In this document: piece by piece, positions 32,360 through 45,080 of the stretch
How the letters are laid out: each line of letters starts with the position of its first letter
Position numbering within the stretch: position 1 is the stretch's first letter
Assembly (NCBI RefSeq): GCF_021462225.1
Contig: NC_061817.1
Span: 2,912,751 to 2,976,750, forward strand
DNA from: Girardinichthys multiradiatus
Lineage: Eukaryota > Chordata > Actinopteri > Cyprinodontiformes > Goodeidae
Length of the DNA stretch: 64,000 bases
Direction: 5' to 3'
The notes under the pieces: generated by a model
What the model saw: the letters and a program-made list of their open reading frames with translations, nothing else
What the model was told of the DNA's origin: nothing
Databases searched by the model: none
Program-made: the position numbers and the translations under genes

Positions 32360-34943
32360 ACGAGAAGGAGAAGGTGAAGACGGGTCAGAAGATGAAGTAG
32401 GAGGTAAAGAGAAGATGGAGCAGGGGTAGACATGCTTTTTAAATTTGTGGGTATTTACAACAAAACAGGATGCCTTTTTGCTGTGGACCCATTTGTAGTT
32501 TCATCTGTCAATTCTACATAACTAATGTAAGCTGCCTTACATTCATGTTTACATGATATACTGTTGGGGGAAAAATGTTATTTTATATAACAAAAATGTT
32601 ATGTTGTAACAATGAAGGAATAATGAAGTAGTGCTTAGCTAGCCCAGTGATCTCTAACCTGTTTTCCTGGAAGACCTGTACGAGACCTCCAAACAACCTG
32701 AGTCTCCAGACCCACTTCAGAGTTGTTGCGACCCATCCACATGCTCATGTAAGAACAGTGAAAAATACCCTTTCTACAACAGTTACTGTAACTATTATGA
32801 GTTTTTTTCACACCTAAGCCCAGGGATAAGACGTAGGTCGAGCTGTGACTGACAGGCTTTGGATCTTATTCTTAGATAATGAAGAAGGCTTTAGCAAATC
32901 TTTGATCAGGGATCAGTCACTTTTTTTAACCTCTGTCAACTTAGAAATGTTTTAGAGATAAATCAATTTCCTATTCCCAGCTCTGATACTGTTATCAAGG
33001 CAGGAAATACAGAAGATCTAAAATATATAAGTGCAACATATGTGATGCTTTCATAAATCCTTAGTTAAACTGCATGTGTTTTCTTTTTCATGCTCATGGA
33101 AATTGGATTATAAACACATACTTACATTGTCTATGGACTGCATAGCATTTTAACTTCAGTTTGACATTTACAAACTCAGTTTAGATATGTTTAAATGTAG
33201 ACCGTTGAGGTTTTAATTGAAAACATGTCAATCAATATTTTTCCGGCAGTGCCGTGTGTAACAGCAGTGTTTTAATGTAATCATTATCTGGATTTCTTAT
33301 AATTTAGTAACTGAGTCGTTATTAACAAGGTTTTTCACCCTCAGCACTACAGTGATATTTTTGTTGCCCTCTTTTGGGTGATGGGGACAGCAGTTTGGGG
33401 ACCACTGCCACACTAATGGGCTCAAGGTGATCGGCTACGAGGCTACTACTTGTTAGTCCCTGAAATAAAATTCGTGTGGAATGATGAAGGGGCAGGGCTT
33501 AGTTGAGGAATTTTTACTAGGCCTTGATATAACACTAAAACACCATATTTTTTAGGATTTTGCTGCATTATGTGCTTGCACATTCACATTAAGTCATTTA
33601 TCAACAAACAGCTTCAAAGGCTTGCTATCTAAACCAGGGAGTGAGCATTTATTTAATAGTGCCATTTGTTCTGCGCTGAAGACCAACTTGTTACTGAAAT
33701 GTATGAAATAAATTATAAAATGTTGAATTGTTTGTTGATAAAATTGCTGCATTTTACATACACTCCTACTGGTTTGAGGATTTGAAAGATGTTTTTCTAA
33801 TTTTCGTCTTGTTTTAAATGATAAGGTATAATTGTATAATGTGGTGGAAACTATTTTCACTTCCTAATGTCCAGCAGTGCTGCAGAAGTTCAAGCAGCCA
33901 CAGCCACCTTGGTCACCATAAACCAGTTTTTTGTCATGTTTATCCCCTGAAACAGAAACAACAGTTGTGTTGTACAGTGGCAGTTTTGTTCAACATTATT
34001 CAGTTTTAATATTGTATTTTTGATCAAACTTACCAAGCACTTGGACTCGGAAGTTCCTCCTTTCACTCTGCATGCAGCTGAACAAACACATTTTCCATTA
34101 GTCTCAGCTGTACTTTGGGTTTGTGCTGCTATGGTTAACTAATTAACATGTAAAACACAGAAATACATAAAGATGGTGTTCATTTATAGAACAGATCAAC
34201 TGGCTACTGTTGAACTGTAGATCAGCACTAACTTGGGTGGAGGCACATACCATCGTTCTTACTGACTAAACCAGAATCAGTGACTCTATTATCCAGACTA
34301 TAAAGGTTTTTTAATTGATTAAATATAAATTTGCTGAGTATCAGCTTCATTAGTTTAATTAAACGTATCGTAGAAAATCAGTTTTATAAATCTGCAGATG
34401 AAAAATCTAATTTTAGGCTAATCTGATCCCAGTTATTAGGGATCTTGGTCCTGATTTATTTGATTGGTTGATATCTGAGTCCGTGGTTACATTGAACTCT
34501 CTGTTGTTGGCTTGTTGTCTGTGGTTTTCCTTAAGCTACATTACAGTACAGCTGCAGTGAAAGGTTGTGCCGAAATGGATCAGCTGTATGGAACAATAAT
34601 ATAGAAGATGAGAACAGTTCAGTGACAGTTTGGGAATTTTTTGGAAACATCTGGGATAGAGTAACTTTCTACATCAGTTTAAATGAGCCTTCAGACACTC
34701 AGCTAAACACGTGTTCTCCTACATGTGTCTGTGTTTGTTTTAAACCTTGTTGATGAATAAGAAAAAAACAATTTAAGGACTCACTGGAAAACAAGTATTC
34801 TTTGCGTCATTATGGTTTGGCTGAGATGTCAAGCACTTCTGTTTGTACGATATTAACCCAGTGCCATAACTTGCACTATACATTGTGTATTTGTGAACAT
34901 GTTCTTTTTGTATTAGAACACATAAAACCAACTGTTGCAAATA
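32360..34943 (+). other. praf2 3' UTR and flank
   Basis: The 3' UTR starts here; possible AATAAA signals are at about 33461 and 33707, and none can be preferred. The rest is AT-rich, with nothing else recognised. Confidence 0.35.
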
Positions 34944-36553
34944 CAGGTCCTTCTCAAAATATTAGCATATTGTGATAAAGTTCATTATTTTCCATAATGT
35001 CATGATGAAAACTTTACATTCATATATTTTAGATTCATTGCACACTAACTGAAATATTTCAGGTCTTTTATTGTCTTAATACGGATGATTTTGGCATACA
35101 GCTCATGAAAACCCAAAATTCCTATCTCACAAAATTAGCATATTTCATCCGACCAATAAAAGAAAAGTGTTTTTAATACAAAAACCGTCAACCTTCAAAT
35201 AATCATGTACAGTTATGCACTCAATACTTGGTCGGGAATCCTTTGGCAGAAATGACTGCTTCAATGCGGCGTGGCATGGAGGCAATCAGCCTGTGGCACT
35301 GCTGAGGTCTTATGGAGGCCCAGGATGCTTCGATAACGGCCTTTAGCTCATCTAGAGTGTTGGGTCTTGAGTCTCTCAACGTTCTCTTCACAATATCCCA
35401 CAGATTCTCTATGGGGTTCAGGTCAGGAGAGTTGGCAGGCCAATTGAGCACAGTGATACCATGGTCAGTAAACCATTTACCAGTGGTTTTGGCACTGTGA
35501 GCAGGTGCCAGGTCGTGCTGAAAAATGAAATCTTCATCTCCATAAAGCTTTTCAGCAGATGGAAGCATGAAGTGCTCCAAAATCTCCTGATAGCTAGCTG
35601 CATTGACCCTGCCCTTGATAAAACACAGTGGACCAACACCAGCAGCTGACACGGCACCCCAGACCATCACTGACTGTGGGTACTTGACACTGGACTTCTG
35701 GCATTTTGGCATTTCCTTCTCCCCATTTTTCCTCCAGACTCTGGCACCTTGATTTCCGAATGACATGCAGAATTTGCTTTCATCCGAAAATAGTACTTTG
35801 GACCACTGAGCAACAGTCCAGTGCTGCTTCTCTGTAGCCCAGGTCAGGCGCTTCTGCCGCTGTTTCTGGTTCAAAAGTGGCTTGACCTGGGGAATGCGGC
35901 ACCTGTAGCCCATTTCCTGCACACGCCTGTGCACGGTGGCTCTGGATGTTTCTACTCCAGACTCAGTCCACTGCTTCCGCAGGTCCCCCAAGGTCTGGAA
36001 TCGGCCCTTCTCCACAATCTTCCTCAGGGTCCGATCACCTCTTCTCGTTGTGCAGCGTTTTCTGCCACACTTTTTCCTTCCCACAGACTTCCCACTGAGG
36101 TGCCTTGATACAGCACTCTGGGAACAGCCTATTCGTTCAGAAATGTCTTTCTGTGTCTTACCCTCTTGCTTGAGGGTGTCAATAGTGGCCTTCTGGACAG
36201 CAGTCAGGTCGGCAGTCTTACCCATGATTGGGGTTTTGAGTGATGAACCAGGCTGGGAGTTTTAAAGGCCTCAGGAATCTTTTGCAGGTGTTTAGAGTTA
36301 ACTTGTTGATTCAGATGATTAGGTTCATAGCTCGTTTAGAGACCCTTTTAATGATATGCTAATTTTGTGAGATAGGAATTTTTGGTTTTCATGAGCTGTA
36401 TGCCAAAATCATCCGTATTAAGACAATAAAAGACCTAAAATATTTCAGTTAGTGTGCAATGAATCTAAAATATATGAATGTTAAATTTTCATCACGACAT
36501 TATGGAAAATAATGAACTTTATCACAATATGCTAATATTTTGAGAAGGACCTG
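34944..36553 (-). mobile_element. Tc1-like transposon, copy D (1610 bp)
   Basis: TA-flanked, full length, intact inverted repeats. It lies between praf2 and nfe2l1. Confidence 0.96.
35221..36225 (-). CDS. Tc1 transposase, copy D, uninterrupted 334 aa
   Basis: Complete DD34E transposase with [21 protein letters not shown] and [11 protein letters not shown] all matching the family majority. Visible differences are conservative: KEIS to KDIS in the first helix-turn-helix, KTGEKE to KNGEKE, and AAIEAS to AVIEAS. Of the five copies this one looks closest to a working enzyme: uninterrupted frame, all catalytic residues and both terminal repeats present. Activity cannot be judged from sequence alone. 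Confidence 0.96.
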   Translation of the reverse strand: MGKTADLTAVQKATIDTLKQEGKTQKDISERIGCSQSAVSRHLSGKSVGRKKCGRKRCTTRRGDRTLRKIVEKGRFQTLGDLRKQWTESGVETSRATVHRRVQEMGYRCRIPQVKPLLNQKQRQKRLTWATEKQHWTVAQWSKVLFSDESKFCMSFGNQGARVWRKNGEKEMPKCQKSSVKYPQSVMVWGAVSAAGVGPLCFIKGRVNAASYQEILEHFMLPSAEKLYGDEDFIFQHDLAPAHSAKTTGKWFTDHGITVLNWPANSPDLNPIENLWDIVKRTLRDSRPNTLDELKAVIEASWASIRPQQCHRLIASMPRRIEAVISAKGFPTKY

Positions 36554-36555
36554 TA

Positions 36556-37290
36556 GTAGTTAACACCAAACAAATAGAAGATCTCAGTGTTTTCCAGCTT
36601 GCACATAGAATGACATCATTCCCAACTCCGGGTTCTGAGGAAAATATGACGCAGTATAAGTCTAATGTAAAATAAGATTGTAGTCATCAGATTGTGAGTT
36701 GATATTGGTTGATATTTATTGTCAGATGACCTGGAACGATATCGGGGAGAAAAAATCTCGATGAGCTTGTTCTAGTTAAAACCTTTTTTGAAGAAGCAGA
36801 AAATGTTTGTTAATGTGTTTTTATGATTAAAAATAAGGATAAACAGTATGTTATGTAATTTTATGTCACTTTGTGTTTGTATTTGATTTCCCCGCTTGTT
36901 AATTCAGTGTATTGTGTGTCCAGAACATGTGGCGGTTGTTTAACATGCCTGTATTGCCCTGCACTGCCTAACTGACTGTGCCCTTCAGTTCAACCTGTAC
37001 TGCAGAACAATGAACCAATGTTGCTGCTTTACTCCCCAGTAAATTAAGTTTAACAATTATTTGTATGTAAACAGTGGGTAACATTTCCAACTAAAAGTGC
37101 CATTTAACATTTTTCTTTATTTTACAGGTGTTTGTTTTTTTCTGTTCAGTTAACAGTCTTTGGCTAATTATCCAAATATGTATCATTAAATTGTTTTCCC
37201 TAATACAAACAATGCTTTTTTCAGTATGAATCTTTCTTCTAAATAGGAAATTCAAAACAAGCGGCAGTCAATAAAGATTTGTAGAACTGC
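36556..37290. other. intergenic, no recognised feature
   Basis: AT-rich, no supported reading frame or repeat family. Confidence 0.35.
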
Positions 37291-37293
37291 ATA

Positions 37294-38371
37294 AACACTC
37301 GCCGGCCACTTTATTAGGTACACCTGTCCGACTGCTTGTTAATGCAAATTTCTAATAAGCCAATCACTTGGCAGCAACTCAATGCATTTAGGCATGTAGA
37401 CATGGTCAAGACGATCTGCTGCAGTTTAAATCGAGGATCAGAATGGGGAAGAAAGGTGATTTAAGTGACTTTGAACGTGGCATGGTTGTTGGTGCCAGAC
37501 AGGCTGGTCTGAGTATTTCAGAAACTGCTGATCTACTGGGATTTTCATGCACTGCCATCTCTAAGGTTTACAGAGAATGGTCCGAAAAAGAGAAAATATC
37601 CAGTGAGCAGCAGTTCTGTGGGCGCAAATGCCTTGTTGATGCCAGAGGTCAGAGGAGAATGGCCAGACTGGTTCGAGCTGATAGAAAGGCAACAGTAACT
37701 CAAATAATCACTCATTACGACCAAGGCATGCAGAAGAGCATCTCTGAATGCGTCGAACCTTGAGGCGGATGGGCTACAGCAGCAGAAGAATTGGACAATA
37801 GAAGATTGGAAAAACATTGCCTAGTCTGATGAGTCTCGATTTCTGCTGCGACGTTCGGATGGTAGGGTCAGAATTTGGCGTCAACAACATGAAAGCATGG
37901 ATCCATCCTGCCTTGTATCAACGGTTCAGGCTGGTGGTGGTGGTGTAATGGTGTGGGGGATCCTTTCTTGGCACACTTTGGGCCACTTAGAACCAATTGA
38001 GCTTCGTGTCAACGCCACAGCCTACCTGAGTTTTGTTGCTGACCATGTCCATCCCTTTATGACCACAGTGTACCCATTTTCTGATAGTTACTTCCAGCAG
38101 GATAAAGCGCCATGTCATAAAGCACAAATCATCTCAGACTGGTTTCCTGTACATGACAATGAGTTCACTGTACTCAAATGGTCTCCACAGTCACCAGATT
38201 TCAATCCAGTAGAGCACCTTTGGGATGTGGTGGAACAGGAGATTCGCGTCATGGATGTGCAGCCGACAAATCTGCAGCATCTGTGTGATGCTATCATGTT
38301 AATATGGACCAAACTCTCTGAGGAATGTTTCTAGTACCTAGCAAGGTGTACCTAATAAAGTGGCCGGTGTA
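37294..38371 (+). mobile_element. Tc1-like transposon, second family, copy 1
   Basis: The ends cactcgccggccactttatt and the inverted ggtgtacctaataaagtggc define the element. Orientation is plus. The same family occurs inverted at 42.77-43.97 kb. Confidence 0.85.
37443..38334 (+). pseudogene. transposase of the second Tc1 family, broken
   Basis: N-terminus MGKKGDLSDFERGMVVGARQ with two helix-turn-helix units (ISETADLLGF, CTAISKVYRE), then a deletion that removes the linker (GYSS directly followed by an NWTIEDW block in another frame). There is a TAG in place of Trp just before SDESRF. The core then reads GGGGVMVWGILSW, FQQDKAPCHKAQII and SPDFNPVEHLWDV to the stop. 36 residues separate the second Asp from Glu. 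Confidence 0.85.
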
Positions 38372-38372
38372 G

Positions 38373-39540
38373 AATCAAGACAAAAATCATTCATTGCCCT
38401 GGCAGATTTAGACCAACCAGAATCTGCTTTATTCACCACGATTATGTTTCACTTTGGTTCCACTTTAATTTGAATGAAGCCATTTTAAATATAAATATGT
38501 AATGAAGGTGATTTGTTTTGTAAATATGTATATATATAGTGTTTTTACAAAAGAGGAAAACGAGATTGAATTAGTGCAAATATGCCTGGTAGCGATCTAG
38601 GCACTGACTTAAGTGTTCATCAGAGAGATAGCCTGAAGAAAGAAACTTTGTGGCAGCTGGGTTTTGCAAGTAGCGCTCTGTAGTGCCGATCTGAAGGTAA
38701 AAGTCTAAACAGTTTGTGTCCAGGGTGTGCGGAGTCTGTAGAGATGTTAGCTGCCCTTTTCCTGACCCTAGACATGTACAAGTCCTGGATGAAGGGCATA
38801 TAGGCCCAGACGATCCTCTCTGCAGACCTGATTGTTCATTGTAGTTTACACCTGTCCTGTCTTCTGACTGAGGTAATATGTTCATTTTAGAGTGGCCCAG
38901 TAAAAATCCTGACTTAGACCTATAATTAGGACAATGGCAAAAAAAGACTTCCAAACTCAAAGACATGGAGGAGCATTGCAAAAAGATGAATGGTCAAAAT
39001 GACAGTACAGCAAAACGCTAATCAGCAATTATAGGAAGTTTGATTCTTAATAGAAACTGCATTGAGATGGTGTTTCTATAGCTAAAACTGAAAACAGCTT
39101 GAGGCAGAAAGCTGTGTAGTTGTTTGCTGGTTCTTCTGATGTGGTACTATTTGCCCAATGGCAAGAGTTCAACTGCTCTGAAACAGATCCTGGACATAGG
39201 GTAGAAACACTACTAGGACTTTATCTCAGCTCCTTTCACTATCCTCTGCAGGACCCCCTTGCCTGCTTTATTGTTGGAGAACCATGCTGAGATGTAATAT
39301 ATAAACACTCTCCACCAGGAGAAGCTGTTTATGGCCCCTTTTATCACTGATTTTTGAGAATGGATTTTTAAGAGTTAAAACAATTGAACACTGCTGGGAA
39401 GATCTAAATGGGTCCAAACTGTCAGCCACACTTGGACAACTTACATCACATTTGTGCTTCCAAAACATTTTTTGACATCCAGCGGTAACTTAGACTGTGT
39501 TTATCTGCATGTGTTGGGAGAACAAAACACGACAAAATGT
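38373..39540. other. intergenic, no recognised feature
   Basis: An ORF of 136 codons on the minus strand (38571-38981) has no family resemblance that I can see, and its composition is ordinary. Not called as a gene. Confidence 0.3.
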
Positions 39541-39541
39541 A

Positions 39542-40810
39542 CAGGGGTTGGACAATGAAACTGAAACACCTGTCATTTTAGTGTGGGAGGTTTCATGGTT
39601 AAATTGGACCAGCCTGGTAGCCAGTCTTCATTGATTGCACATTGCACCAGTAAGAGCAGAGTGTGAAGGTTCAGTTAGCAGAGTAAGAGCACAGTTTTGC
39701 TCAAAATGTTGAAATGCACACAACATTATGGGTGACATACCAAAGTTCAAAAGAGGACAAATTGTTGGTGCACGTCTTGCTGGCGCATCTGTGACCAAGA
39801 CAGCAAGTCTTTGTGATGTATCAAGAGCCACGGTATCCAGGGTAATGTCAGCATACCACCAAGAAGGACAAACCACATCCAACAGGATTAACTGTGGACG
39901 CAAGAGGAAGCTGCCTGAAAGGGATGTTCGGGTCTAACCCGGATTGTATCCAAAAAACATAAAACCACGGCTGCCCAAATCACGGCAGAATTAAATGTGA
40001 TTGTGCACCTCAACTCTCCTGTTTCCACCAGAACTGTCAGTCGGGAGCTTCACAGGGTAAATATACACAGCCGGGCTGCTATAGCCAAACCTTTGGTCGC
40101 CAATGCCAATCGTCGGTTTCAATGGTGCAAGGAGCGCAAATCTTGGGCTGTGGACGATGGGAAACATGTATTGTTCTCTGATGAGTCCATCTTTACTGTT
40201 TTCCCCACATCCGGGAGAATTATGATGTGGAGAAGCCCCATAGAAGCGTACCATCCAGACTGTTGCATGCCCAGAGTGAAGCATGGGGGTGGATCAGTGA
40301 TGGTTTGGGCTGCCATATCATGGCATTCCCTTGGCCCAGTACTTGTGCTAGATGGGCGCGTCACTGCCAAGGACTACCGAACCATTCTTGAGGACCATGT
40401 GCATCCAATGGTTCAAACATTGTATCCTGAAGGCGGTGCCGTGTATCAGGATGACAATGCACCAATACACACAGCAAGACTGGTGAAAGATTGGTTTGAT
40501 GAACATGAAAGTGAAGTTGAACATCTCCCATGGCCTGCACAGTCACCAGATCTAAATATTATTGAGCCACTTTGGGGTGTTTTGGAGGAGCGAGTCAGGA
40601 AACGTTTTCCTCCACCAGTATCACGTAGTGACCTGGCCACTATCCTGCAAGAAGAATGGCTTAAAATCCCTCTGACCACTGTGCAGGACTTGTATATGTC
40701 ATTCCCAAGATGAATTGACGCTGTATTGGCCGCAAAAGGAGGCCCTACACCATACTAATAAATTATTGTGGTCTAAAACCAGGTGTTTCAGTTTCATTGT
40801 CCAACCCCTG
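39542..40810 (+). mobile_element. Tc1-like transposon, third family (1269 bp)
   Basis: Terminal inverted repeats caggggttggacaatgaaac and tttcattgtccaacccctg, flanked by TA. It lies just upstream of the probable nfe2l1 first exon (0.2 kb). Confidence 0.93.
39728..40758 (+). pseudogene. transposase of the third Tc1 family, one frameshift and one nonsense
   Basis: N-terminus MGDIPKFKRGQIVGARLAGA through NCGRKRKLPERDVRV, then a single-base loss near 39935 shifts frame. The core continues with VLFSDESIF, GGGSVMVWAAISW, VYQDDNAPIHTA and SPDLNIIEPLWGVL. A CGA-to-TGA change after MSFPR would cut the last 15 residues, which read on as IDAVLAAKGGPTPY. 36 residues separate the second Asp and Glu. Two lesions only, so moderately young. 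Confidence 0.9.
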
Positions 40811-40984
40811 TATCTCCATGTTATTTCTGGCATTTACTAACAGTGTTAATATGTTAAAATCCTGAAACTGCAGCAGCTTAGAGAGTGATGCAACTTGTGC
40901 TTGAAGAGCAGCAGTGCTGCCACACACCAAAAGAATGATAGGACACGGTGTAACTCACTGAGAGGAGGAGCCTGGCGCAGGGCA

Positions 40985-41086
40985 GCTGCTTTAAAAAGGC
41001 CCTGCTTCTAACTTTGTCAGAACAGAAACAGAATCCTGGATGGGAGTGACTGCGAGCTTCAGCAGAGCCTGTTCAGAATCAGCATG
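40985..41086 (+). promoter_or_regulatory. nfe2l1: probable nfe2l1 promoter and non-coding first exon
   Basis: A ttaaaaa box (40991-40997) is followed by a purine-rich leader ending in a good donor (agcatg/gtaaga at 41086/41087). If spliced to the acceptor at 47909, the joined sequence meets an in-frame stop before the main ATG, so this exon is non-coding in effect. NFE2L1 genes are known to have a non-coding first exon. Inferred from position and splice signal. Confidence 0.4.
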
Positions 41087-41089
41087 GTA

Positions 41090-42765
41090 AGACAAACAAC
41101 TCACACACCTTACAGTTCGGCAGAATGTTAAACAAGTGATGAATTTGTATCAAACTATCTTTAGGCTTATCACTGCTGTGATCTGAAAGAATTCAACTGA
41201 TCACATAGATCATCGTAAATGTAAAGTTATATCTGTTGAGCTGCTTGTTTTCTTAGCTGTTCTGCAGCTTTAAAGGTGATTTCTTTTCAAAGTTCCATAG
41301 TTTGTAATGATCTGTTTATGATGGCTGAAAACATTGTGTAACCTGTTGCATTGACAGATTGTTAGAGACAGCATCATGACATCATGTAAAATTTTACTTT
41401 TACTTATCTACATCTTACCTAATCTTACAAATTTAGGTTTTACACAAATAATTTCCCCCTAAACTCTACAATTCTTAGGTCAAATAAATATTTCTTCACC
41501 CACTCAAACTTTAAAATGCTACAATATAAAGGAGAATATATATATAGTTTTTCCAAAAGGATATTGCTTATGTTTCTGACTTTTTAATTAGCAACCATAA
41601 AAGCAATGACATAATGTATAAATAATTAACAGTGATAAGTTGATTACTGTTGTATTACTTTATCTTAGCTCCATATCAAAGTTCAAAAAGCAGCAGCTTA
41701 ACCAATAAATAAAATGTTTGGCATCTGCCAACAAAGATGAATGTGACTTTGTCTGAACAAATATTTCCCTTTTAGGTATAACTGGAAGTGGTCTATTTTA
41801 AACAACTGAGTCAGCAAACATCTTATAAAGGGACTGAAACTAAATATAGTAATAAAACAACTGGCCATTTTGGTTTTTACATATTCTTTATCTCTATAAT
41901 AAAACCCATCGCCTCAGAAAAACCCACTGTTAGGACCCTTAAGACAAAAAGGTTCCAAAAGTGCTTCAAAGACCATTTGCATTTTCATTTTTTCACTTCC
42001 TAAGCTTACATCTTTTAATCAGCTTCAGTCCTAATCAGAACAATAACATTTTATTAATTTTTGAAAATATGTCTTTTATATTTCTATGCTAGTTTTTTTT
42101 TTTAAATAGCACCCCCTATTTCAGAGTGCAATGTTTGTGGTGTTTGGGGGTTTATCAAGACTATGTTGTGATGTGATAATTTATTTTGTTGCTATGCCAT
42201 AATACAAATAATACAACTGATTATTTAGAGCTCTATGTTTAGGTCTCAAGCAAACTAGTATTTGAATATGCAATTTCATGAGAGAAGATAAATAATAGTA
42301 TAACAAGTTATATTTCAATCCAGAGGAGTCACAGGCAGAGCTGCAATATATTGCAAAATTTGTCGTTATTGCCTTCTCACTGTGCACATAGCTCAAATAA
42401 CAGTTTGGACTATGATATAAAACTTCTAAATATAAAAATACCAGCTTTATTTGCCCATAACACTTGTTGATGTTTGTTATTTAGTGCAGCAGAAAATGTT
42501 TCAGGAGATAATTAAGATGTTCTGGTAAAGTCAATAACAAATTACAACTAGATTGTTTCTGTCTAGTTGCTGGACAGACTACTCAGTATCTGGGTTCTAT
42601 GATGGCAATTAATCCAAAACAGAAAGACATTAATGCTATTTAATTAAATACAGTACTTACATGTTTATCAATCTTAGTCCCCCTCCTCTTCATGCTGTAC
42701 CTGCTTCTTCTTGGCTCTGTTTTTAGAAAATATGGGATCTCCTTCCACTGTTATGATAACAGGAT
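41090..42765. other. presumed nfe2l1 intron 1, no recognised feature
   Basis: AT-rich. No exon or repeat that I can support. Confidence 0.35.
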
Positions 42766-42768
42766 ATA

Positions 42769-43973
42769 CACTCACCGGCCATTTTATTAGGTACACCTTG
42801 CTAGCAACGGGTTGGAACACCTTTTGCCTTCAGAACTCCCTTAATCCTTCAAGGCATAGATTCAACAAGGTACTGGAAACATTCCTCACAGAGTTTGGTC
42901 CATATTGACATGATAGCATCACACAGATGCTGCAGATGTGTCGGCTGCACTTCCATGATGCAAATCTCCTGTTCCACCACATCCCAAAGGTGCTCTGTTG
43001 GATTGAGATCTGGTGACTGTGGAGGCCATTTGAGTACATTGTCATGTTTAAGAAACCAGTCTGAGATGATTCGTGCTTTATGACATGGCGCTTTATTTTG
43101 CTGGAAGTAACTATCAGAAGATGGGTACACTGTGGTCATAAAAGGGATGGACATGGTCAGCAACAATACTCAGGTAGGCTGTGGCATTGACACAATGCTC
43201 AATTAGTACTTAGGGGCCCAAAGTGTGCCAAGAAAATATCCCCCATACCATTACACCACCACCACCAGCCTGAACCGTTGATACAAGGCAGGATGGATCC
43301 ATGCTTTCATGTTGTTGACGCCAAATTCTAACCCTACCATGCCGCAGCAGAAATCGAGACTCATCAGACCAGGCAACGTTTTTCCAATCTTCTATTGTCC
43401 AATTTTGGTGAGCCTGTGCTCATTGTAGCCTCAGTTTCCTGTTCTTAGCTGACAGGAGTGGCACCCGGGGTGGTCTTCTCCTGCTGTAGCCCATCCACCT
43501 CAAGGTTCGACGTGTTGTGCGTTCAGAGATGCTCTTCTGCATGACTTAGTTGTAACAAATGGTTATTTGAGTTACTGTTGCCTTTCTATCAGCTCGAACC
43601 AGTCTGGCCATTCTCCTCTGACCTCTGGCATCAACAAGGCATTTGCGCCCACAGAACTGCTGCTCACTGGATATTTTCTCTTTTTCGGACCATTCTCTGT
43701 AAACCCTAGAGATGGCAGTGCATGAAAATCCCAGTAGATCAGCAGTTTCTGAAATACTCAGACCAGCCCATCTGGCATAACAACCATGCCACGTTCAAAG
43801 TCACTTGAATCACCTTTCTTCCCCATTCTGATCCTCGATTTAAACTGCAGCAGATCGTCTTGACCATGTCTACATGCCTAAATGCATTGAGTTGCTGCAA
43901 TGTGATTGGCTGATTAGAAATTTGCGTTAACGAGCAGTTGGACAGGTGTACCTAATAAAATGGCCGGTGAGTG
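42769..43973 (-). mobile_element. Tc1-like transposon, second family, copy 2 (1205 bp)
   Basis: Ends cactcaccggccattttatt and ataaaatggccggtgagtg, flanked by TA. Opposite orientation to the copy at 37.3 kb. Confidence 0.93.
42840..43826 (-). pseudogene. transposase of the second Tc1 family, copy 2, broken
   Basis: The antisense ATG at 43826 begins the MGKKGD-type start. The 3' part gives FQQNKAPCHKARIISDWF, VLKWPPQSPDLNPTEHLWDV and AIMSIWTKLCEECFQYLVES. The second catalytic Asp is Asn here, three residues before VLKW are missing, and there are several frameshifts. It cannot encode an active enzyme. Confidence 0.85.
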
Positions 43974-43975
43974 TA

Positions 43976-44985
43976 TGTCCCGCTAAAGAAAAAGAACTCC
44001 AACTCTCAGGGGCTTCTGTTTTCATGTCTGGATGACATAAAAGCCTGAATGGCTGTGATGTTTTGTGAAGTGCTGGTCTTTGGAATCTCCACTGAGACCC
44101 CCATGCAAATGTTGGTTCCCTTGAACAGTATGTCAGTTACTAACCTAGGGGTCAAAGTGGATCACATCCAGGGGCCAATCTACAGGGGAGCAAGGGGGGC
44201 AATTGCCTCCCTACTTTTATGTCCTTAAAATACTTGTAATTACTAATTGCAAGTTTGTCCAAAAGCTTCCTACAGCCTTCAAAAGAAACAATAATTTACC
44301 AAAAATGTATAACTGTAGATATAACCTGAGGTCCCTGAAAAAAGTAGCTCCGGCCTGCATCAAACATCGTCTGCTCCACGGCTGCACGTGCATGTGTGTC
44401 AGGTACCTCTTAAGCCCCAAGGGGTTTTCATGAAGTTTATGCTCGAAATAACATGCCCAAATCTAATTGAGTTTGTCTCAGCAATTACAAACCCAATTAA
44501 AATAATCTTGGTATTGAATTAAAGCTAACACTCAGAAGATGCCATCAGAAATGTAAATATCACAGCTGCTACTATTGTTTCAGAGATAGTGAGGATGGAA
44601 CACAGAAAAAAACGAAGATTTTTTTCCCTTGCCAGACATTTTTCTGGATTGTACAGTATATAAAACTTTTAGAAATATCATAATTAAGGCTACACATTTT
44701 TGAAAACCCTAAATCCACTTGTGGAAATTACCTGTGCAAAGATTCATGCAGATGAGGTAAACTAAATCAAAGTTACAGAGCTTTTAGTAAAGACATACCT
44801 AGGCGTTATGACACATGTTGGTACCATTTACAAAAAATTTTGTTTTTACTTGCAAATCTTAATAAACTTTTTTTTACATGTCTAAAATAGTTTGTTTTAA
44901 CATATTTTATTTTTAATTAAGACATTTATTTTCCAGTGTTAGTAAAACACTGAGAAACTACTCTGTTGCTCGAACTGCAGCACAT
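43976..44985. other. presumed nfe2l1 intron 1, no recognised feature
   Basis: A short gggccaatctacaggggagc word near 44.17 kb looks like transposon scrap. Otherwise unassigned. Confidence 0.3.
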
Positions 44986-44989
44986 TCTC

Positions 44990-45080
44990 TAACAAGCAGC
45001 GTTACGCAGAGCAATAAAAAATTTTTTATTCCCTTTGGGATTAATAAAGTATTTTTTTATGGAACTGAATTGAATTTAAT
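44990..45080 (+). repeat. retroposon 3' tail
   Basis: ttattccctttgggattaat and aaagtattttt followed by gaactgaattgaattt is a common LINE 3' end in teleosts. Only the tail is present. Confidence 0.35.

Noticed and set aside
38571..38981. 136-codon minus-strand ORF
   Set aside because: No recognisable motif, no splice or promoter context; left as unassigned.
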